Shown one piece after another: positions 25,422-37,010 of a DNA stretch of 64,000 nucleotides. The position numbers and the translations under genes were made by a program. Under the pieces are notes generated by a model. That model was not told where the DNA came from and ran no database searches. It worked only from the letters and a program-made list of their open reading frames with translations. This stretch comes from Polytrichum commune (taxonomy: Eukaryota; Streptophyta; Polytrichopsida; Polytrichales; Polytrichaceae). Within the stretch, counting starts at the first letter, position 1, and each line of letters starts with the position of its first letter. The stretch is taken from the NCBI GenBank assembly GCA_950295325.1, contig OX485806.1:4526001-4590000 (forward strand), read 5' to 3'.

Positions 25422-25900
25422 TTGGGCATTTTGAGACAATCACAGAAATAAGAACAAGGATAAATGGAACACATATTGGAGAAAGTTGTAAGATGCGAAC
25501 ACTTTGAAGCGGGTGTTTAGAACAAGAACCCCATTAATAACTCATATTTGGGATTGTTTAGGGTGGGCAATCCAAACCTTAGGCCAAGTTGAAGGGGAAA
25601 TCTTAAAACATTTATATTATCGCACAAAAACTTGTATGAATATGGTTTAGGTAGCGCAATCCAAACCATAGATCATATTGAAGGGGAAATATGTGAACCA
25701 ATATAATATAACATACAAAATATTCCAAACTCATATTTGTGATGGTTTAGGTAGGGCAATCCAAACCTTAGACCATATTGAAGGGGAAATCATGTGACAC
25801 TTATATTATTGCAAAAAATACATACAAATTATGGCATGTAAAATGCATAGCATGCTAACACCACACATCCATTGGATAGTGCGACCCAAAATGTTCTTGC
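25422..25900 (-). repeat. Subterminal ~100-bp repeats of the left end
   Basis: Inverted equivalent of 62-582. Three units contain GGGCAATCCAAACCTTA-type near-palindromes and CATATTGAAGGGGAAAT. They lie between the last exons and the terminal repeat. Confidence 0.6.
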
Positions 25901-25968
25901 CTATGGCTCACAACCCTACGCCTACTATGGCCTATCTAGCCTCGGAGACTACCTCTTTTTCTTTTGCT

Positions 25969-26753
25969 TCATTTTCTTTTGCTTTTTTTTTCTTTTGCCT
26001 CTTTTTCTTTTGCCTCTTTTTCTTTTGTTGCGGCTTCTTTTGCTCGCATTGCTTCAACATTCCTGAAAATCTCCGCCCCGCGACTATAGCCATTCTTGGG
26101 GTGAGCGCCAACAATAACACATTTTGGATTCCGTCGGTCGCCCGAATTATACGACGAAGAATTCGAATACGATGAAGTGGACTGTCTTGCATTCCTGGTC
26201 ATGGAGTAGAAACGCTCCAACTCGACGGACGCACTAGACCGCATAGGTTTACGGGTGGGAGCAACCTGCAACGCGTGAATGCAAGACCACATGTGTTAGT
26301 TTAGGGAGGAAGACCCAAACGTGTCACACGTTCATTTTTTAAGTGCGGGATGATTGTAATGCGCGGATAACCATGTTTTTTGGGGGGGGGGGGGTTCACC
26401 TTGTCACCGGGGACGTTCCCGTCGGAGTCGGTGAGGAGGGGCAATGCGTCCCGCAAAGGAATAGGAAGGGTGCCACTCTTCGTTGGCCGAGCGTCCATCC
26501 GCAGCCGCCGTTGAGGTGTACTACTGCCGCCGGGCCGAGAGGGGGACGTCCGGACGCATTTGCGATTTATGCCCTTGAGCGGCGACGGGGACGGAGATGG
26601 CCGGAAGATTTGCTTGGGTGGGGGGCTATCGACGACGCCGGCGTCAATAGGCTCCTTGGAGTAGTCGATGGTGGACGCGGCATCGTAGACGGTCTCGTAG
26701 AAGAAGCTCCCCAAGTTTGATTCGCTGACGATGTCAATTGAGGGCTCCAAACG
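25969..26753 (-). CDS. Two downstream exons: Pro/Arg-rich segment and basic Lys/Glu tail
   Basis: Exon A (26753-26400) opens after TCCCATCAG and ends at a GT donor. It encodes an acidic then Pro/Arg-rich segment with SPSRPGG and TPQRRLRMDA. Exon B (26265-25969), after GCGTTGCAG, begins VAPTRKPMRSS and ends in a long run of Lys/Glu/Gln. Both junctions are phase 0. Two related exons lie at 61214-61131 and 61038-60853 downstream of the FCP1-like paralogue (TPPRRQRAPDA; HARVKRHLSLQ), so the pair belongs to the same gene system. They follow the FCP1 exon stop at 26864, and I see no donor that skips it. They are therefore either a small separate gene or exons of an alternative transcript. A run of nine A's near the 3' end makes the last codons frame-uncertain: the end could be EKEVVSEAR, as in the copy at 1-61. 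Confidence 0.5.
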
Positions 26754-26863
26754 CTGATGGGAAAATTAAAACAAACAAAACCCAAGGGGAGGGGGGAGCA
26801 TGTGAAAATCGATATACAATTGAGGCATAATATATCACACACAATGGCACACCATGTAGTATC

Positions 26864-27676
26864 TCAAATGAGTTTATTATATTTTGCGTGAGAGTACAAC
26901 TCTCTGTACATATAGTCCTTCGGATCCATGTATCTTTCGCCTATCGGATTACAACTAAGGAACCGGGGCACGGGTAGTCCGCTCCCCACGAGCGTTTGAA
27001 GGTACTTAAGTAGGTCTAACAAAAAGCGGTCTCGGACCTTCTCGACCGTCCACGTGGGGCAAACTATGAAGTTCGAGGTCGGGTTCAAAATGTTCTTGGA
27101 AGCGCTGTCGTCCACCATCAACGTGTTGTCACGGGTGGGACGAACGTCGTAGGGACAGCCGACCATGGTCGGACGCTGGTCCCATACGACTGGCTTCAAG
27201 ACCTTAAGAAATTGATTTACGGCGGGGTTGTTGGGCTTCTTCACAACCCTGCCCTCGGGGGTGTATAATGTTTTACAAGAATCTTGTCCTAGGACCAAGC
27301 ACGGGGGTTGGAGTCCCTTGAAGATGAACTCCACGACGGCATGGGTGTTCTCGGACTTCATGGAGCTCCACACGATCACCCACCATTTGGATAGGGCGAC
27401 CTGCAGGAAGCGCCGAAGCCACGGGCGGAGGTACACTAGCTTGCTTTTGATGTACGCGGGGGGACCATCGTAGTTCCCGTCCTCGGGCTTGCAGAAAGGC
27501 ACCGTGGGGACCTTGGGACAGTGCACGCACTGGACGAGGACCCCGTTGAGGTCTAGCACCAGGAACCGTGTCTTGGGCGGCGGAGACGGGGAGGGCAAAA
27601 TCGGGGGGACCACCGTGCTGTCCTCCACGCTCCTCGGGGAGGACCGGTGGGGAGCCACGACGCTATGCTCCGATCC
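26864..27676 (-). CDS. FCP1/NIF-like HAD phosphatase-domain exon (unit 1 gene)
   Basis: A 270-codon exon follows a CGCCGCAG acceptor and ends with a TGA. Motif I is DLNGV, where active FCP1/SCP phosphatases have DxDGT/V, so the general acid Asp is Asn. Then come WVIVWSSMKSEN and MVDDSASKNI...NFIVCPTW, the FCP1 pattern (DD, then hydrophobic, then W), and an RFLLDLLKYLQTL helix. Family members dephosphorylate phospho-Ser/Thr in proteins such as the RNA polymerase II tail. With Asn at this position, activity is doubtful and a binding role is possible. It is fused in phase to the linker exon of the ParB-methyltransferase gene. Confidence 0.75.
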   Translation of the reverse strand, partial: GSEHSVVAPHRSSPRSVEDSTVVPPILPSPSPPPKTRFLVLDLNGVLVQCVHCPKVPTVPFCKPEDGNYDGPPAYIKSKLVYLRPWLRRFLQVALSKWWVIVWSSMKSENTHAVVEFIFKGLQPPCLVLGQDSCKTLYTPEGRVVKKPNNPAVNQFLKVLKPVVWDQRPTMVGCPYDVRPTRDNTLMVDDSASKNILNPTSNFIVCPTWTVEKVRDRFLLDLLKYLQTLVGSGLPVPRFLSCNPIGERYMDPKDYMYRELYSHAKYNKLI

Positions 27677-28094
27677 CTGCGGCGACGAGCGAGAGAAGGC
27701 GGCGAGGACTATGTTATGCTATGTTTAATTCAAGCAGAACGGAAATTTTGTGCAAACACAAGAAGAATTGGACCATTGGTGGCAACAAAAACATACAAGG
27801 GGAACAACATACATTGGGACACGGATGCTAACATATGGGCGCCAAAAATAATAATTTTATTGTTACAAATCTCTATGTACAATTTGAGGGGGGGGGGCGC
27901 GGTGAACGAGGGCATTCACTATATCCTAATTGTACATCTACAAAATTGGTTGCGCGCCGCCAAGGTTGAGCGTAGTCGAGTGAGGTGAGACGAAGGGGAT
28001 CGCGGGGGGAGCACGTTGTTGGGTGCGTCGGGGGGGTGTAGTTCCTCATAGCTAGGGGGGACAAGACCACGCCAACAAGACAATGACCAAGGAG

Positions 28095-28507
28095 GTTTGG
28101 GTCGGTCGACCCAAACTGGGAGGGCTCAGTGTGTTACCTCGCCCTGGTCATGTCTCGACGATGTGGATGCCTCCACCGTCCCCGGTGCCCCACCTCTCTC
28201 GCCACCGCCTTCTCCGCCTACGTCAGGGACCTTGTCATGCAAAGGTTGAGCATCAGGCCCTTGTCCTAAACCAATCTCCGCATATGCATCATGCATGGGT
28301 TCATCGATTTGGTTAGGATTAGAGGTATCACCAGGCCCTTGGAGGCCTTCAACATCTAACATGGTTGTGTCTCTTTGAGACACAAGTTCGTCAAGGGAGG
28401 ACTGAGCTGCTCCGGGGTTTGGGTCGGGCGACCCAAACTGTCCTGCATCGGGGGAGGCGCCTTGGGGCACTACAGTCGAGGGTGGGTTTGGGTCGGTCGA
28501 CCCAAAC
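28095..28507. repeat. Three 22-bp palindromes in and next to the linker exon
   Basis: Palindromes with arms GTTTGGGTCG/CGACCCAAAC lie at 28095-28116 (intron 4), 28427-28448 (centre GG) and 28486-28507 (centre GT). The last two are inside the coding exon, where on the - strand they encode FGSPDPN and FGSTDPN. Confidence 0.85.
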
Positions 28508-31156
28508 ATCCTGGGATCGTCCGGCTGGTGAGGGGGCGCCATCACTATGGGGGGTCGTAGTGGTGGAGGGCCCAACGGGGAGGAGGATCCAGATACGCGC
28601 CAGATGTTGGGATCGTCCACTTGTTGGACCGGCGCGTACGGAACATGGGGCGGCCGCATCATGTGCTGGAAGCTGAATGACCCTTGCGACACTGGGTGCT
28701 GAGGGATGCTCTGCGCTGGGAAACCGGGGGGCAAGTGCGGAAACGAGCTGGATGGAGCCACCACCAATCCTTGCGCCCACATCCCTTGTATGACTTGCGA
28801 TATCAAGTCGGCGCTGGATGGAGGTTGGGCCATCGCCCTTAGTCTTTCTTGTTCCAAGAGGAGAGCCCTCAGCTCTGCGACCTCGTTCCGCACGGAGGGT
28901 TCTTCCGCGGCAGCCCTCTGCAGGCGGACGCGCTGCTCCTCGTCTCTACGCATCTTCTCGTTGGCTTCCTCCACAGTGAGGACTTCGGGTTTCACCCTAA
29001 CCATGCCTGCGAACGCTGTCGGGGAGGGGGGATCCGATCTGAGCCGTTTGGCGAGCTCAATGTCGTCGTCGTCCTCGCTGCTAATGGCAATGGTCTCCTC
29101 CAATGCGTAATCGCGAGCTTCTTTCCCTTTAACTTCCTCCTCTCCCGGAACGTGGCAGTCGCGTCCCTGGAGTACATGTCCCTTGCATCGTCCACCGTAA
29201 GCACGGGCATCATCTTACTCTGCGGGGTTGCGACACGCATAGCCTTCTTCCTCTGAGGGGCTTCAGATTCTTGCGTGAATCCCGTTGCCCCTTCCTCCAC
29301 ATCCCCCTCCTTTTCCTCCTCTCCGTGTTCTTCTTCTTCCTCCTCCTCTTCCACCTCTCCACCTCCTGTACGGGACGGATTGCCCGGATGGAACCCGACT
29401 AGAGGTTCGGGTAATTGGGTTGTTGCCCTCATCGCAATTTCTTCCGGGTTGATCCGCCTCGCCCTATCAAGAGGGTTCTCACCCACCTCAACAACCTCGT
29501 CCACGTAGCTTCCCGGGATCCAATCGAGGATATCCATCTTCTTTGCCAGCGATTTCTGCGTCTTGTAAAATTGCAGATCGCTATCCTCTATGTACGAGTA
29601 GATGTTCAACCCCAACATCTACACAATCCAAGTTATATAGAAATTAGAATTTGCAAGACAAAAAACAAGACCAAAAACAATATCTAGTTTGGGTCGACCG
29701 ACCCAAACTGCGCAAGAGCTAAAGAATGTAACTTACCATGGCAGCATAGAGGGGTTTCGAGCCCCCGAACACGTTGAAGATACAGTCCCCTCTCCTAGTC
29801 AGCGTCCTCAGCATCCGCATGTAGAATTCCATCCGCAGCTCATCTGCAGGATAGTTTACGTATTTGGCCTCGTCGTATAGGCATTTGCTGGAACCTAACC
29901 CATCTGGAACTTGGAAGAGCTTGTCCATCCGGGATATAGGGTGGTTCGGCACCTTCAACAACTCCGCTTTGTACACAAAATACAAACACAGGACGTTGAC
30001 GACCTTGGTCTTCTTGTCCTTCAACGACGTGTAGGCCCCCTCCGCCGGTGCGGCGATGTAGTGAGACTTGGAGACTGCATACTCCGGCTGCAATTTCCGG
30101 ACAAGGTCGTACACCTGCTCCGCCCTCCTATCCTCGACTATCCATAGCCAGACATCAACCTCCCTGAACTTAGGACTCGCATAATCGACGAACTTAGATA
30201 GGAAGGGGTCGTAAAACAGTGTGCTCATCGTACCCTCAAATGAGCTTCCAGGAATGTTCCTGAAATCTATCATTCCGAATGGGAAACGCCCCCCTGCTTT
30301 CGTCCTTATCGCCATTCTGGCGTCTTGACCTGGCCAGCCCTGAATTTTCAAAGGCTCGAAGGTGACAAGGTTGAAGTAAGCGTCCCCTTCAAACTGGACA
30401 ATCTTCTTCTCCTTGATGAAGTTCGAGAACGCACGCGCTGTGTGATCCAGAAGCGCCCGGTTCTTCCCACCCTTCACCATCTTGGCCCGCAAGAAGTCAT
30501 CCCCCGCTTCCCTTATTAGAGCCGCCATGGAGGCACTGGTGAACTTATATTCAGCTTTGAATGCTCTCCAGTTAGCCTCATGAACCTCGCCGTCCACGAC
30601 AATATTCCTCTCCGGCAGCAATTTATGCAGCTCCTGCACTATAGTTGTCTTCTTTTTCCTATTCTCCGTCCATTCCTTCATGGTGTAGCATGAAGGGACG
30701 AAGGATTTGGGCTTTAAGAAGACAATCTTCGGGTGCACCCAGCACCTTTTCGCCGTGGGCGTGAAATGCAGGATGTGCGCCGCCGCCTTCTCCATCTCCG
30801 TCTCGGAAAGGCCTTGAAGAGTTCTAAAGAACTCTCTCACGAGAGGCTTCATTTGTTTGAAGCGCGTGGTTTGGTTGAAGAAAATTCTTGTGTCCGGGTC
30901 GATGAGCTCACCCGTCTCATGCTTCTCAAATACACTCTTCCACTTCATCCAAACGGAGTCGGATGTTGTTATTAAATAAATCTCCCCTCTAAGCTCGTTG
31001 TATTTCTTCTGTTTGTGACTAGCATTATCAATGGAGGAGAATTTATTTATCATTTGGTATTTGAAGTCCTGCATGTGATCAAAACAATCATTTGAATGCA
31101 TGTTAGATATGAACATGTGATTTCCAAAACATATCATGACCAGTGTCTGCACCAAG

Positions 31157-31453
31157 AGTTTGGGTCGATCGACCCAAACTAAAAAAACATGACTGCAACA
31201 AGAGTTTGGGTCGATCGACCCAAACTAAAAAAAACATGACTGCAACAAGACTTTGGGTCGAGCGACCCAAACTAAAAAACATGACTGCAACAAGACTTTG
31301 GGTCGAGCGACCCAAACTAAAAAACATGACTGCAACAAGACTTTGGGTCGAGCGACCCAAACTAAAAAACATGACTGCAACAAGACTTTGGGTCGAGCGA
31401 CCCAAAGTACACAAATAAAGCTGCAAAAGGAGTTTGGGTCGATCGACCCAAAC
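31157..31453. repeat. Palindrome array in intron 1, unit 1 (7 copies)
   Basis: Seven 22-24-bp palindromes are spaced about 45 bp apart. They are separated by AAAAAACATGACTGCAACAAG, or by AAAGCTGCAAAAGG before the last. Centres are AT (first two and last) and AG (four). They lie wholly in the intron between the ParB-like and methyltransferase-like exons. Confidence 0.9.
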
Positions 31454-32585
31454 AATACTCACCTCCCACTTGGGATTCTTGTCCTTTGCATTCTCCCTCT
31501 CCTTGGGAGGCCTACCATAGAACTCCCACACCTCCCGCGAGGCCATGATATTCCTTATCCAGGAAGCTTGGTAGGCCCTTTTCTTATTCCCCATGTTAAA
31601 GTAACGGGAGATGTCGCTCAGTCGGGTCTCATCGTCAGACCACACCACCAGTGCCTTCCACACCTTCAACTTCTCCTTCTGATGGTTGGGATCGTCCCAC
31701 TCAGTCATCAGTTGGATTTTCTTGGAAGCCTCAACGCTGTGTTGGCCGTCTATGAGCCAAAAATCGCCTTTCTGAATTGTCGCCCACATTTCAGGGGTAG
31801 GCATTTTCTTCAGTCCATGGGGCATCACTACAATGGTTTGCCTGTCGTCTTTGAATTGTTCGCTAACGATCTGCGCGATTATCCAATCGACGTAGGCGTC
31901 TTCTTTTGCCCGGACACATTTTTCTGGTGGCGCGAGATGACACTGACTGATGTTCACGTCGAATTTGAAATCCCTGCCCATGAAAAAGCAATGGGAGCAC
32001 TTGGTCGTGAAATTGTTCACGATTTTTTGGATCTCCCCTGCATCCACTTCCTGCCCTGGCTTCGGCATGCGCAATTCTGGAGAGACTGGCTCGTCAGTCA
32101 TCACAGATGACTCTCTCGCCCTCTTGGAGGGAGTTGTTTGGCGGCTGCCATAAGGCGTAGGAGTCTGGCTATCCACCGGTGTCTCCGATGGAGTGGTTCG
32201 TCTTGAGCTAGCCGGGACTGGTTGCGGCATCCTCACCGATTGAGGCCTTGACGACCCTGCACCTTCCTCAGTGGGTACCTTCCGCCTGACGGCTTGCTGA
32301 GACTTCGTTTTGCTCTGCAGGGCTTTGTTGAGCACGCTGATTGCATGCTTTAGTTTCGTAAACCGGCTCGAGACCTTTGTGTTCGATGTACTGGCATCGA
32401 TGAAAATTGTCTCGGGTTTGATTACATCAGGTTCGACACATGACTCCCTTGCATATGTAGCGTCAAAGGGTTCGACGAACTGGTGCAGAAACATATGAGC
32501 ATTCTGCACAGCGCTGTTCTTAAGGATGACGTCTGCGTAGTCTCCAAAAGACTGGACCGACGCCACCTCCCATCCCGTAAAAGAC

Positions 32586-33530
32586 TCAATTTTGACGATG
32601 AAATTGGCTCCAACCCAATCTTCTCGCCAACTGTATTTACATCCAACAATATGTCTTTCCATTTTGTGCGTGTGGGAAGAACTTTCTCCACAACCTTTTC
32701 ACCAGTTGTGAGTGTGTGTGTTTTGTGCGGCATTGCATCGGCAAGTGGGACAATGATGGTTGCTAGAGTGGCCGTTGCTTGCCTTGTTGCTTCCCTAGGT
32801 TTCTTTAAACCCACGTTCCCATGGTGACGGGACCGGCGGCCTTCCTTGGCATAAGCAGCTTGTCTATAAAAGTCCGCTTTCGACACACCATGAATGGTGT
32901 ACCATGCCTTGCAACACACGTCTATGCTCTCAATGGTGATGACCTTGCGACCCGCCCCATTCACATGTATCGCCCTATGCACATCAAGTTTTTTGGTGGA
33001 TCTTAGATGGAAATCACCAAGCCACATTTCTTCGCGGATGGCCAACAATTTATCCCGGGGAAACAATTGGCAACAACGATGCACACAACAATCCTTTGTG
33101 GCAACTTCTCTAATGGACTCCTCCCCGAGCAACCTTTGACGTTTACAATCAGTTGCAGACGGAGCAGGACGTGCCAATGTATCGTACTTTCTTTGACCCT
33201 TGCGTGGCCGCATGTTTGATTGCTGCTCTTTTTGGATTTGCAAGTGTCGTTGCTCATGTTCACACAAACTAACTCCATCAATCGTGACATTCCTCAATGG
33301 CCACCTCCGGAGGGAGAACCTATGAGTGGGATCCACCTCGGAATGAACGAGCGACTCCAATATGACAACCCCAACGTCCTCGGTGCCAAGCGGGTTTTCA
33401 TCAATGCAATCTTGTGGATGGGTGTTGCGACAAATCCCCTCCATCACAACAACTCCACTGTCATTAAGAAGTACCACCTCCAAATTCACCCATGAAGCCC
33501 TGGAGAGTCCCGTACATTCAGCAATGGGAC
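32586..33530 (-). pseudogene. N-terminal fragment of a DUF7869 gene (unit 1)
   Basis: The - strand matches residues ~60-370 of the intact DUF7869 protein at 54.6 kb at about 88% amino-acid identity (CPIAECTGLSRASWVNLEV, CCVHRCCQLFPRD, VCCKAWYTIHGVSK). It lacks the natural start. At 32580/32581 it runs into exon 1 of the ParB gene in another frame. The LTR begins directly on its other side. Confidence 0.85.
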
Positions 33531-33535
33531 ATTGC

Positions 33536-34509
33536 TGTCGCGCACCTCTCCATGAGGAGTGGCCGAAACACCATGGGCACAAGGGGGACCCCGGAGTGAC
33601 ACCCGGGACTTGTGGCGCCGTTGGTGAGAGGGCCCAAGTGATCCTAGTGTGGGTGAGGGCCCCGGGCGTTGGGAACGCCTCCCACCCACAAAGACTAGGA
33701 GGCATGAGGGTGAGGCCATGAGCTTTGCGTAGCTCATGGCGTGGTGATTCTAGAATGCTCAAGATCACCTCAATCGGAGGTGTGAGCTAGGAGTTATGGC
33801 CATTTGAGTGGGGTGCTGTCCCGGGACAGCGCCCTGGTACAGCAGTGCCTGGGAGTGATTCCCGGGACTGCCAAGGTTCAAACAGGCATAACTTCCTCAA
33901 GACTTGCCCGACTGGGGCAAGCGAGGAGTCCATCGGCATCTACGTGAAGCGTAGATGAGGATGGAGTGGTTGGTTGTTATGATCAGACATCATACAAGGA
34001 AGTTATGATGGTCTGAAGCTGCTGGGGGGGTTCTAGGCCCAGCAGCTAAGGCAAAATGTCCACTTGGCCCCAACTCTTGGTAGAGAGACAAGAGGTTGGT
34101 TGGCGGTGGGGTAGGGGCTCCGTGTAGAGTCCTAGAGGCTTATATGGGTGAGGTGGTGTGGCCTCACCCACCCGAGGCCGAACGGCAAGGCCTCCATGGG
34201 CTTTGGCCTATTGTGAGGCCATAGTTGCCTAGTATGCTTTGGGTTGTTGTAGTGTTGCTCCGGCAACGCGATGATCAACATAGGATTGGACTTCCATGGA
34301 TGGAAGTCCACATTGGGGAAATGGGTTACCGATTAAGGGGTGAGTCCCGAAAGTAAAGTAGGAGGGTTGGTTCCCTCCTATGAACTATTGGTCCGGGGTA
34401 AGAGGAGCTATCCATTAGCATGGCGGAATGCGAATGGTTAGCGACTCGTAACCTTTGCTAGAAACGAAAATTGGCAAGATTGTTAAGGGACCTAGCAAGG
34501 GTTGCGACA
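33536..34509 (+). repeat. 5' LTR (974 bp)
   Basis: Bounded by TGTCGC...GCGACA. It differs from the 3' LTR and the solo LTR by T/C in TATGCTT(T/C)GGG, T/C in GAAAG(T/C)AAAG, and one extra A in TAGCGACTCG. Confidence 0.88.
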
Positions 34510-34511
34510 CG

Positions 34512-34523
34512 TGGTATTAGAGC
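34512..34523 (+). other. Primer-binding site
   Basis: TGGTATTAGAGC is one base from the standard initiator Met-tRNA complement and lies two bases after the 5' LTR. Confidence 0.75.
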
Positions 34524-35154
34524 AGGGTTCCAAGTTTTGAGCTCGCACTTTGAGGGAAACATGGCTATCAAAAATGCGGGTTATGATGGTGAGCCCGGGG
34601 TTTCCAAAAGGTTGTGAGGCTCAAATTGGAACAAGGATCATGTGCAAATGGAGTTTGACCATACCATTGGTTCTTATGACAATGGTGGGCATGAGGGTGG
34701 ATTTGGTAAGGAAAATGGAGGAGTGCTTTGAAAAGGGCTCCCGCAAACCTCAAAAAAATATTTGGGGCCCAGAATACCGAATGCACCCAAAACCTTGGAG
34801 GGCATTAATGTTGGATTGAAATTCCAATTCGAAATGCTTGGAAGGTATTGATGTTGGAATGAATTTGGTGCTAATGAGGCACCCGGGGCCTCTTAAGGCC
34901 TATGTGCGCTATTCAAACGCACAAATGAAGGATACACCTAAAACGGAAGAACTTTCTAAGAAATGCATCCTTTTAGGTGGGGTTTTAAAAGCGGGTGGTG
35001 GATGCCTTGTTTAAGTTCCCAAGGCTTCTTGAGGACATGGTGGGGACCATCAAGTTTGCAAGAGCATTGAAGCCGATGGTCCCAAAGAGAAGTTTGGCGG
35101 CGCATCACCACAAGTGGCTTTAGCAAAAGTAGGTCCCAAAGAAATGAGTGCAAA

Positions 35155-35500
35155 TTGTTTGGTCCATTTTACTTAGGCAAAACATGTTGGTGCCGCGGAC
35201 GGAATGTTGAAAGGTGGCTTTATGCTTCCAAAGCAAATCATACTTGTGCCGCGGACGGAATGTTGGGAGGTGGGTTTGTCCTACCAAGGCAATTCATGTT
35301 TGTGCCGCGGACGGAGTGTGGGAAGGTGGCTTTGTGCTACCAAGGCAAAACATGTTTGTTTTGCGGACAAACTATTAGAAATTGGTTTTGTGGCACCAAA
35401 CCAATTTGTCCCTCGCACGAAATGTTTGAAGTTGGCTTTGCGGACCAAGCCAAGCCAAGTTGTGGAGGACCAAATGTAAGACGATGGCATTGTGGCCAAG
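35155..35500 (+). repeat. ~62-bp tandem repeats in the gag/protease region
   Basis: Four to five degraded units contain TGCCGCGGACGGAATGTT and GGTGGCTTT.TGCT.CCAA.GCAA. They interrupt any gag reading frame, which I could not recognise. Confidence 0.7.
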
Positions 35501-35723
35501 GCTAGTAGCCTTAAGCCAAGGCCAAATCTTTTGTACCTGGAGGCTCAATGAATGGGAGAAATGTCTCATGTGTTGACAAAGAGGCTACCACTCCTTCTTG
35601 AGCCCAAAATTCACAAGGGAGTTGGGGCTTGCCGATTGATAGAGAAAACAAGCCCACCAAGGTGCGGTTTGGAAAGGGCGAACCGCATGAGACAAAGGAG
35701 GCCGCGATGCATGTAACCTTTCA

Positions 35724-37010
35724 ATGTGGGACATTGGATTTTGTCAAAATTTCACACCAAGTGAAATAGATGAAATGCATGTCATTCTGAAGGCGGCCTT
35801 CTTTGAAACTCACATGATAGATGTGAGGTGCAAGCCGGTGTGCTTGCCGTGCATTATGATGTGTCATAATGGCAAAGAATTGAAGTTCAAATTAACAATG
35901 ACTCCTATGGTAGGAGGACCTAAGTTGAATTTGGTCTTAATGGACCGAATTAAAAAAAATAAAAAACATAATGGTCGTGGTTCAATTGGAGCAACTCCAA
36001 TGAACGTATGGGGAGGCTAGGAAAGATGGGCCTCCCCCAAACAACATTGGTGCGATGTTGGTGAGATACAAAGATGTATTCACTTATGTGTTGCGCAAAA
36101 AAAAAAAAAAAAAATTACCGCCAAGGAGTGAAAAAGAACTTTGCTCAACGAGAGATCGAGTTCTTGAGGTATGTGGTGACAAAGGAAGTTGGTGGACGAA
36201 CATGAAGAATGTCAAGGCAATCCAAAAGGAGAATTGGCCCTTGATTCAAAAAGGGCTTAGGTCATTTGTTGGCCTAGCCAATTAGTACCACAACTTCATT
36301 CGAGAGTTTTCTAAGGTTGCTAGGACCTTATTCAACTTATTGAGGAAAATGGCTATCCCAAGAGTGGGATGAGCCTTGTCACCAAGCCTTTGGGGGGGGC
36401 TCAAAAAACAAGTTCTCTTCGCCGCCCGTGCTTAAGTTCGCGGACTTTGACAAACCTTTTGAGGTGCATACGGGGGCGAGTGACTTTAGCATTGGCGGAT
36501 GTTGAGGCAAAATGGATGGCCATTGTATATAAGAGCATGAAGCTCGATGGTTGTCCGACCTTGTCCAACTTATGCAAGAAATGGCTATCCCAAAAGTGGG
36601 TTGAGCCTTGCTACCAAGTCTTTAAGGAGCTTAAGACGAAGTTCTCTTCGCCGCCCGTGCTCAAGTTTGCGAAATTTGACAAACCTTTTGAGGTACATAC
36701 GGGGGCGAGTGACTTTGCTATTGGCGGATGGTTAACGTAGGATGGATGGCCATTGCATATGAGAGCGTTAAGCTTGATGGTTATCCGACCTTATCCGACT
36801 TGTGGAAGAAATGACTATCCCAAGAGTGGGATGAGCCTTGCCACCAAGTCTTCGGGGAGCTTGAGAGCAAGTGTTCTTAGACGCCCGTGCTCAAGTTCGC
36901 GGAGCTTGACAAACCTTTTGAGGTGCATACGGGGGTGAATGACTTTGCCAATGGCGGATTGTTGATGTAAGATGGATGGCCATTGCATATGGGAGCATGA
37001 AGCTCGATGG
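35724..37010 (+). pseudogene. Decayed protease, reverse transcriptase and RNase H region
   Basis: Near 35.75 kb, ILKAAFFETHMIDVR resembles the end of a retroviral-type protease. Near 36.13-36.33 kb, FAQREIEFL and LRSFVGLAN-stop-YHNFIREFSKVA match the reverse transcriptase thumb. From 36.35 kb a ~220-bp segment is repeated about three times; each holds KFADFDKPFEVHTGASDF, the start of RNase H, with Gly at the position of the catalytic Asp (TDAS). Multiple stops; non-functional. Confidence 0.7.

Larger units (their letters stand above)
26864..32580 (-). pseudogene. ParB-methyltransferase-FCP1-like gene, unit 1 (5'-truncated, with complete 3' half)
   Basis: Exons on the - strand: 32580-31463 (truncated exon 1, fused upstream to a DUF7869 fragment), 31146-29737, 29618 to about 29120, then about 29120-28138, and 27676-26864. 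Introns are GT-AG and phase 0. Exon 1 ends in a ParB/DGQHR-like domain (LIDGQHSVEA). Exon 2 is a beta-class DNA-methyltransferase-like fold. Exon 3 has an acidic Glu run and MPVLTVDDARDMYSRD. The frame shifts by one base near 29120, where GKK changes to GKEARDYALEE. After it comes a coiled-coil then Pro/Gln-rich linker. The last exon has the FCP1/NIF HAD signature: LVLDLNGVLV (usual DxDx changed to DxNx) and TLMVDDSASKNI. A full product would be about 1,670 residues. This is the only copy joined to the FCP1 exon, but its native start is lost and the frameshift would truncate it, so I call it broken. The linker-FCP1 join is supported by matching phase and by the same order at 62-64 kb. Confidence 0.65.

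Noticed and set aside
31157-31453. CRISPR array (regular repeats of ~24 bp with ~21-bp spacers)
   Set aside because: Spacers are identical, the repeats are perfect palindromes inside a plant intron, and no cas genes exist.
31103-31462. Repetitive peptide GRSTQ.../VAVMFFSL in continuous frames past the ParB exon
   Set aside because: It is intron 1 (palindrome array) read through. GT and AG sites flank it exactly and the exons on either side are in phase.
31253-32110. Long + strand frame (285 codons) through the intron array and exon 1
   Set aside because: It reads the antisense of the ParB-like exon and the palindromes. The - strand frame has domain signatures and proper splice sites; this one has none.
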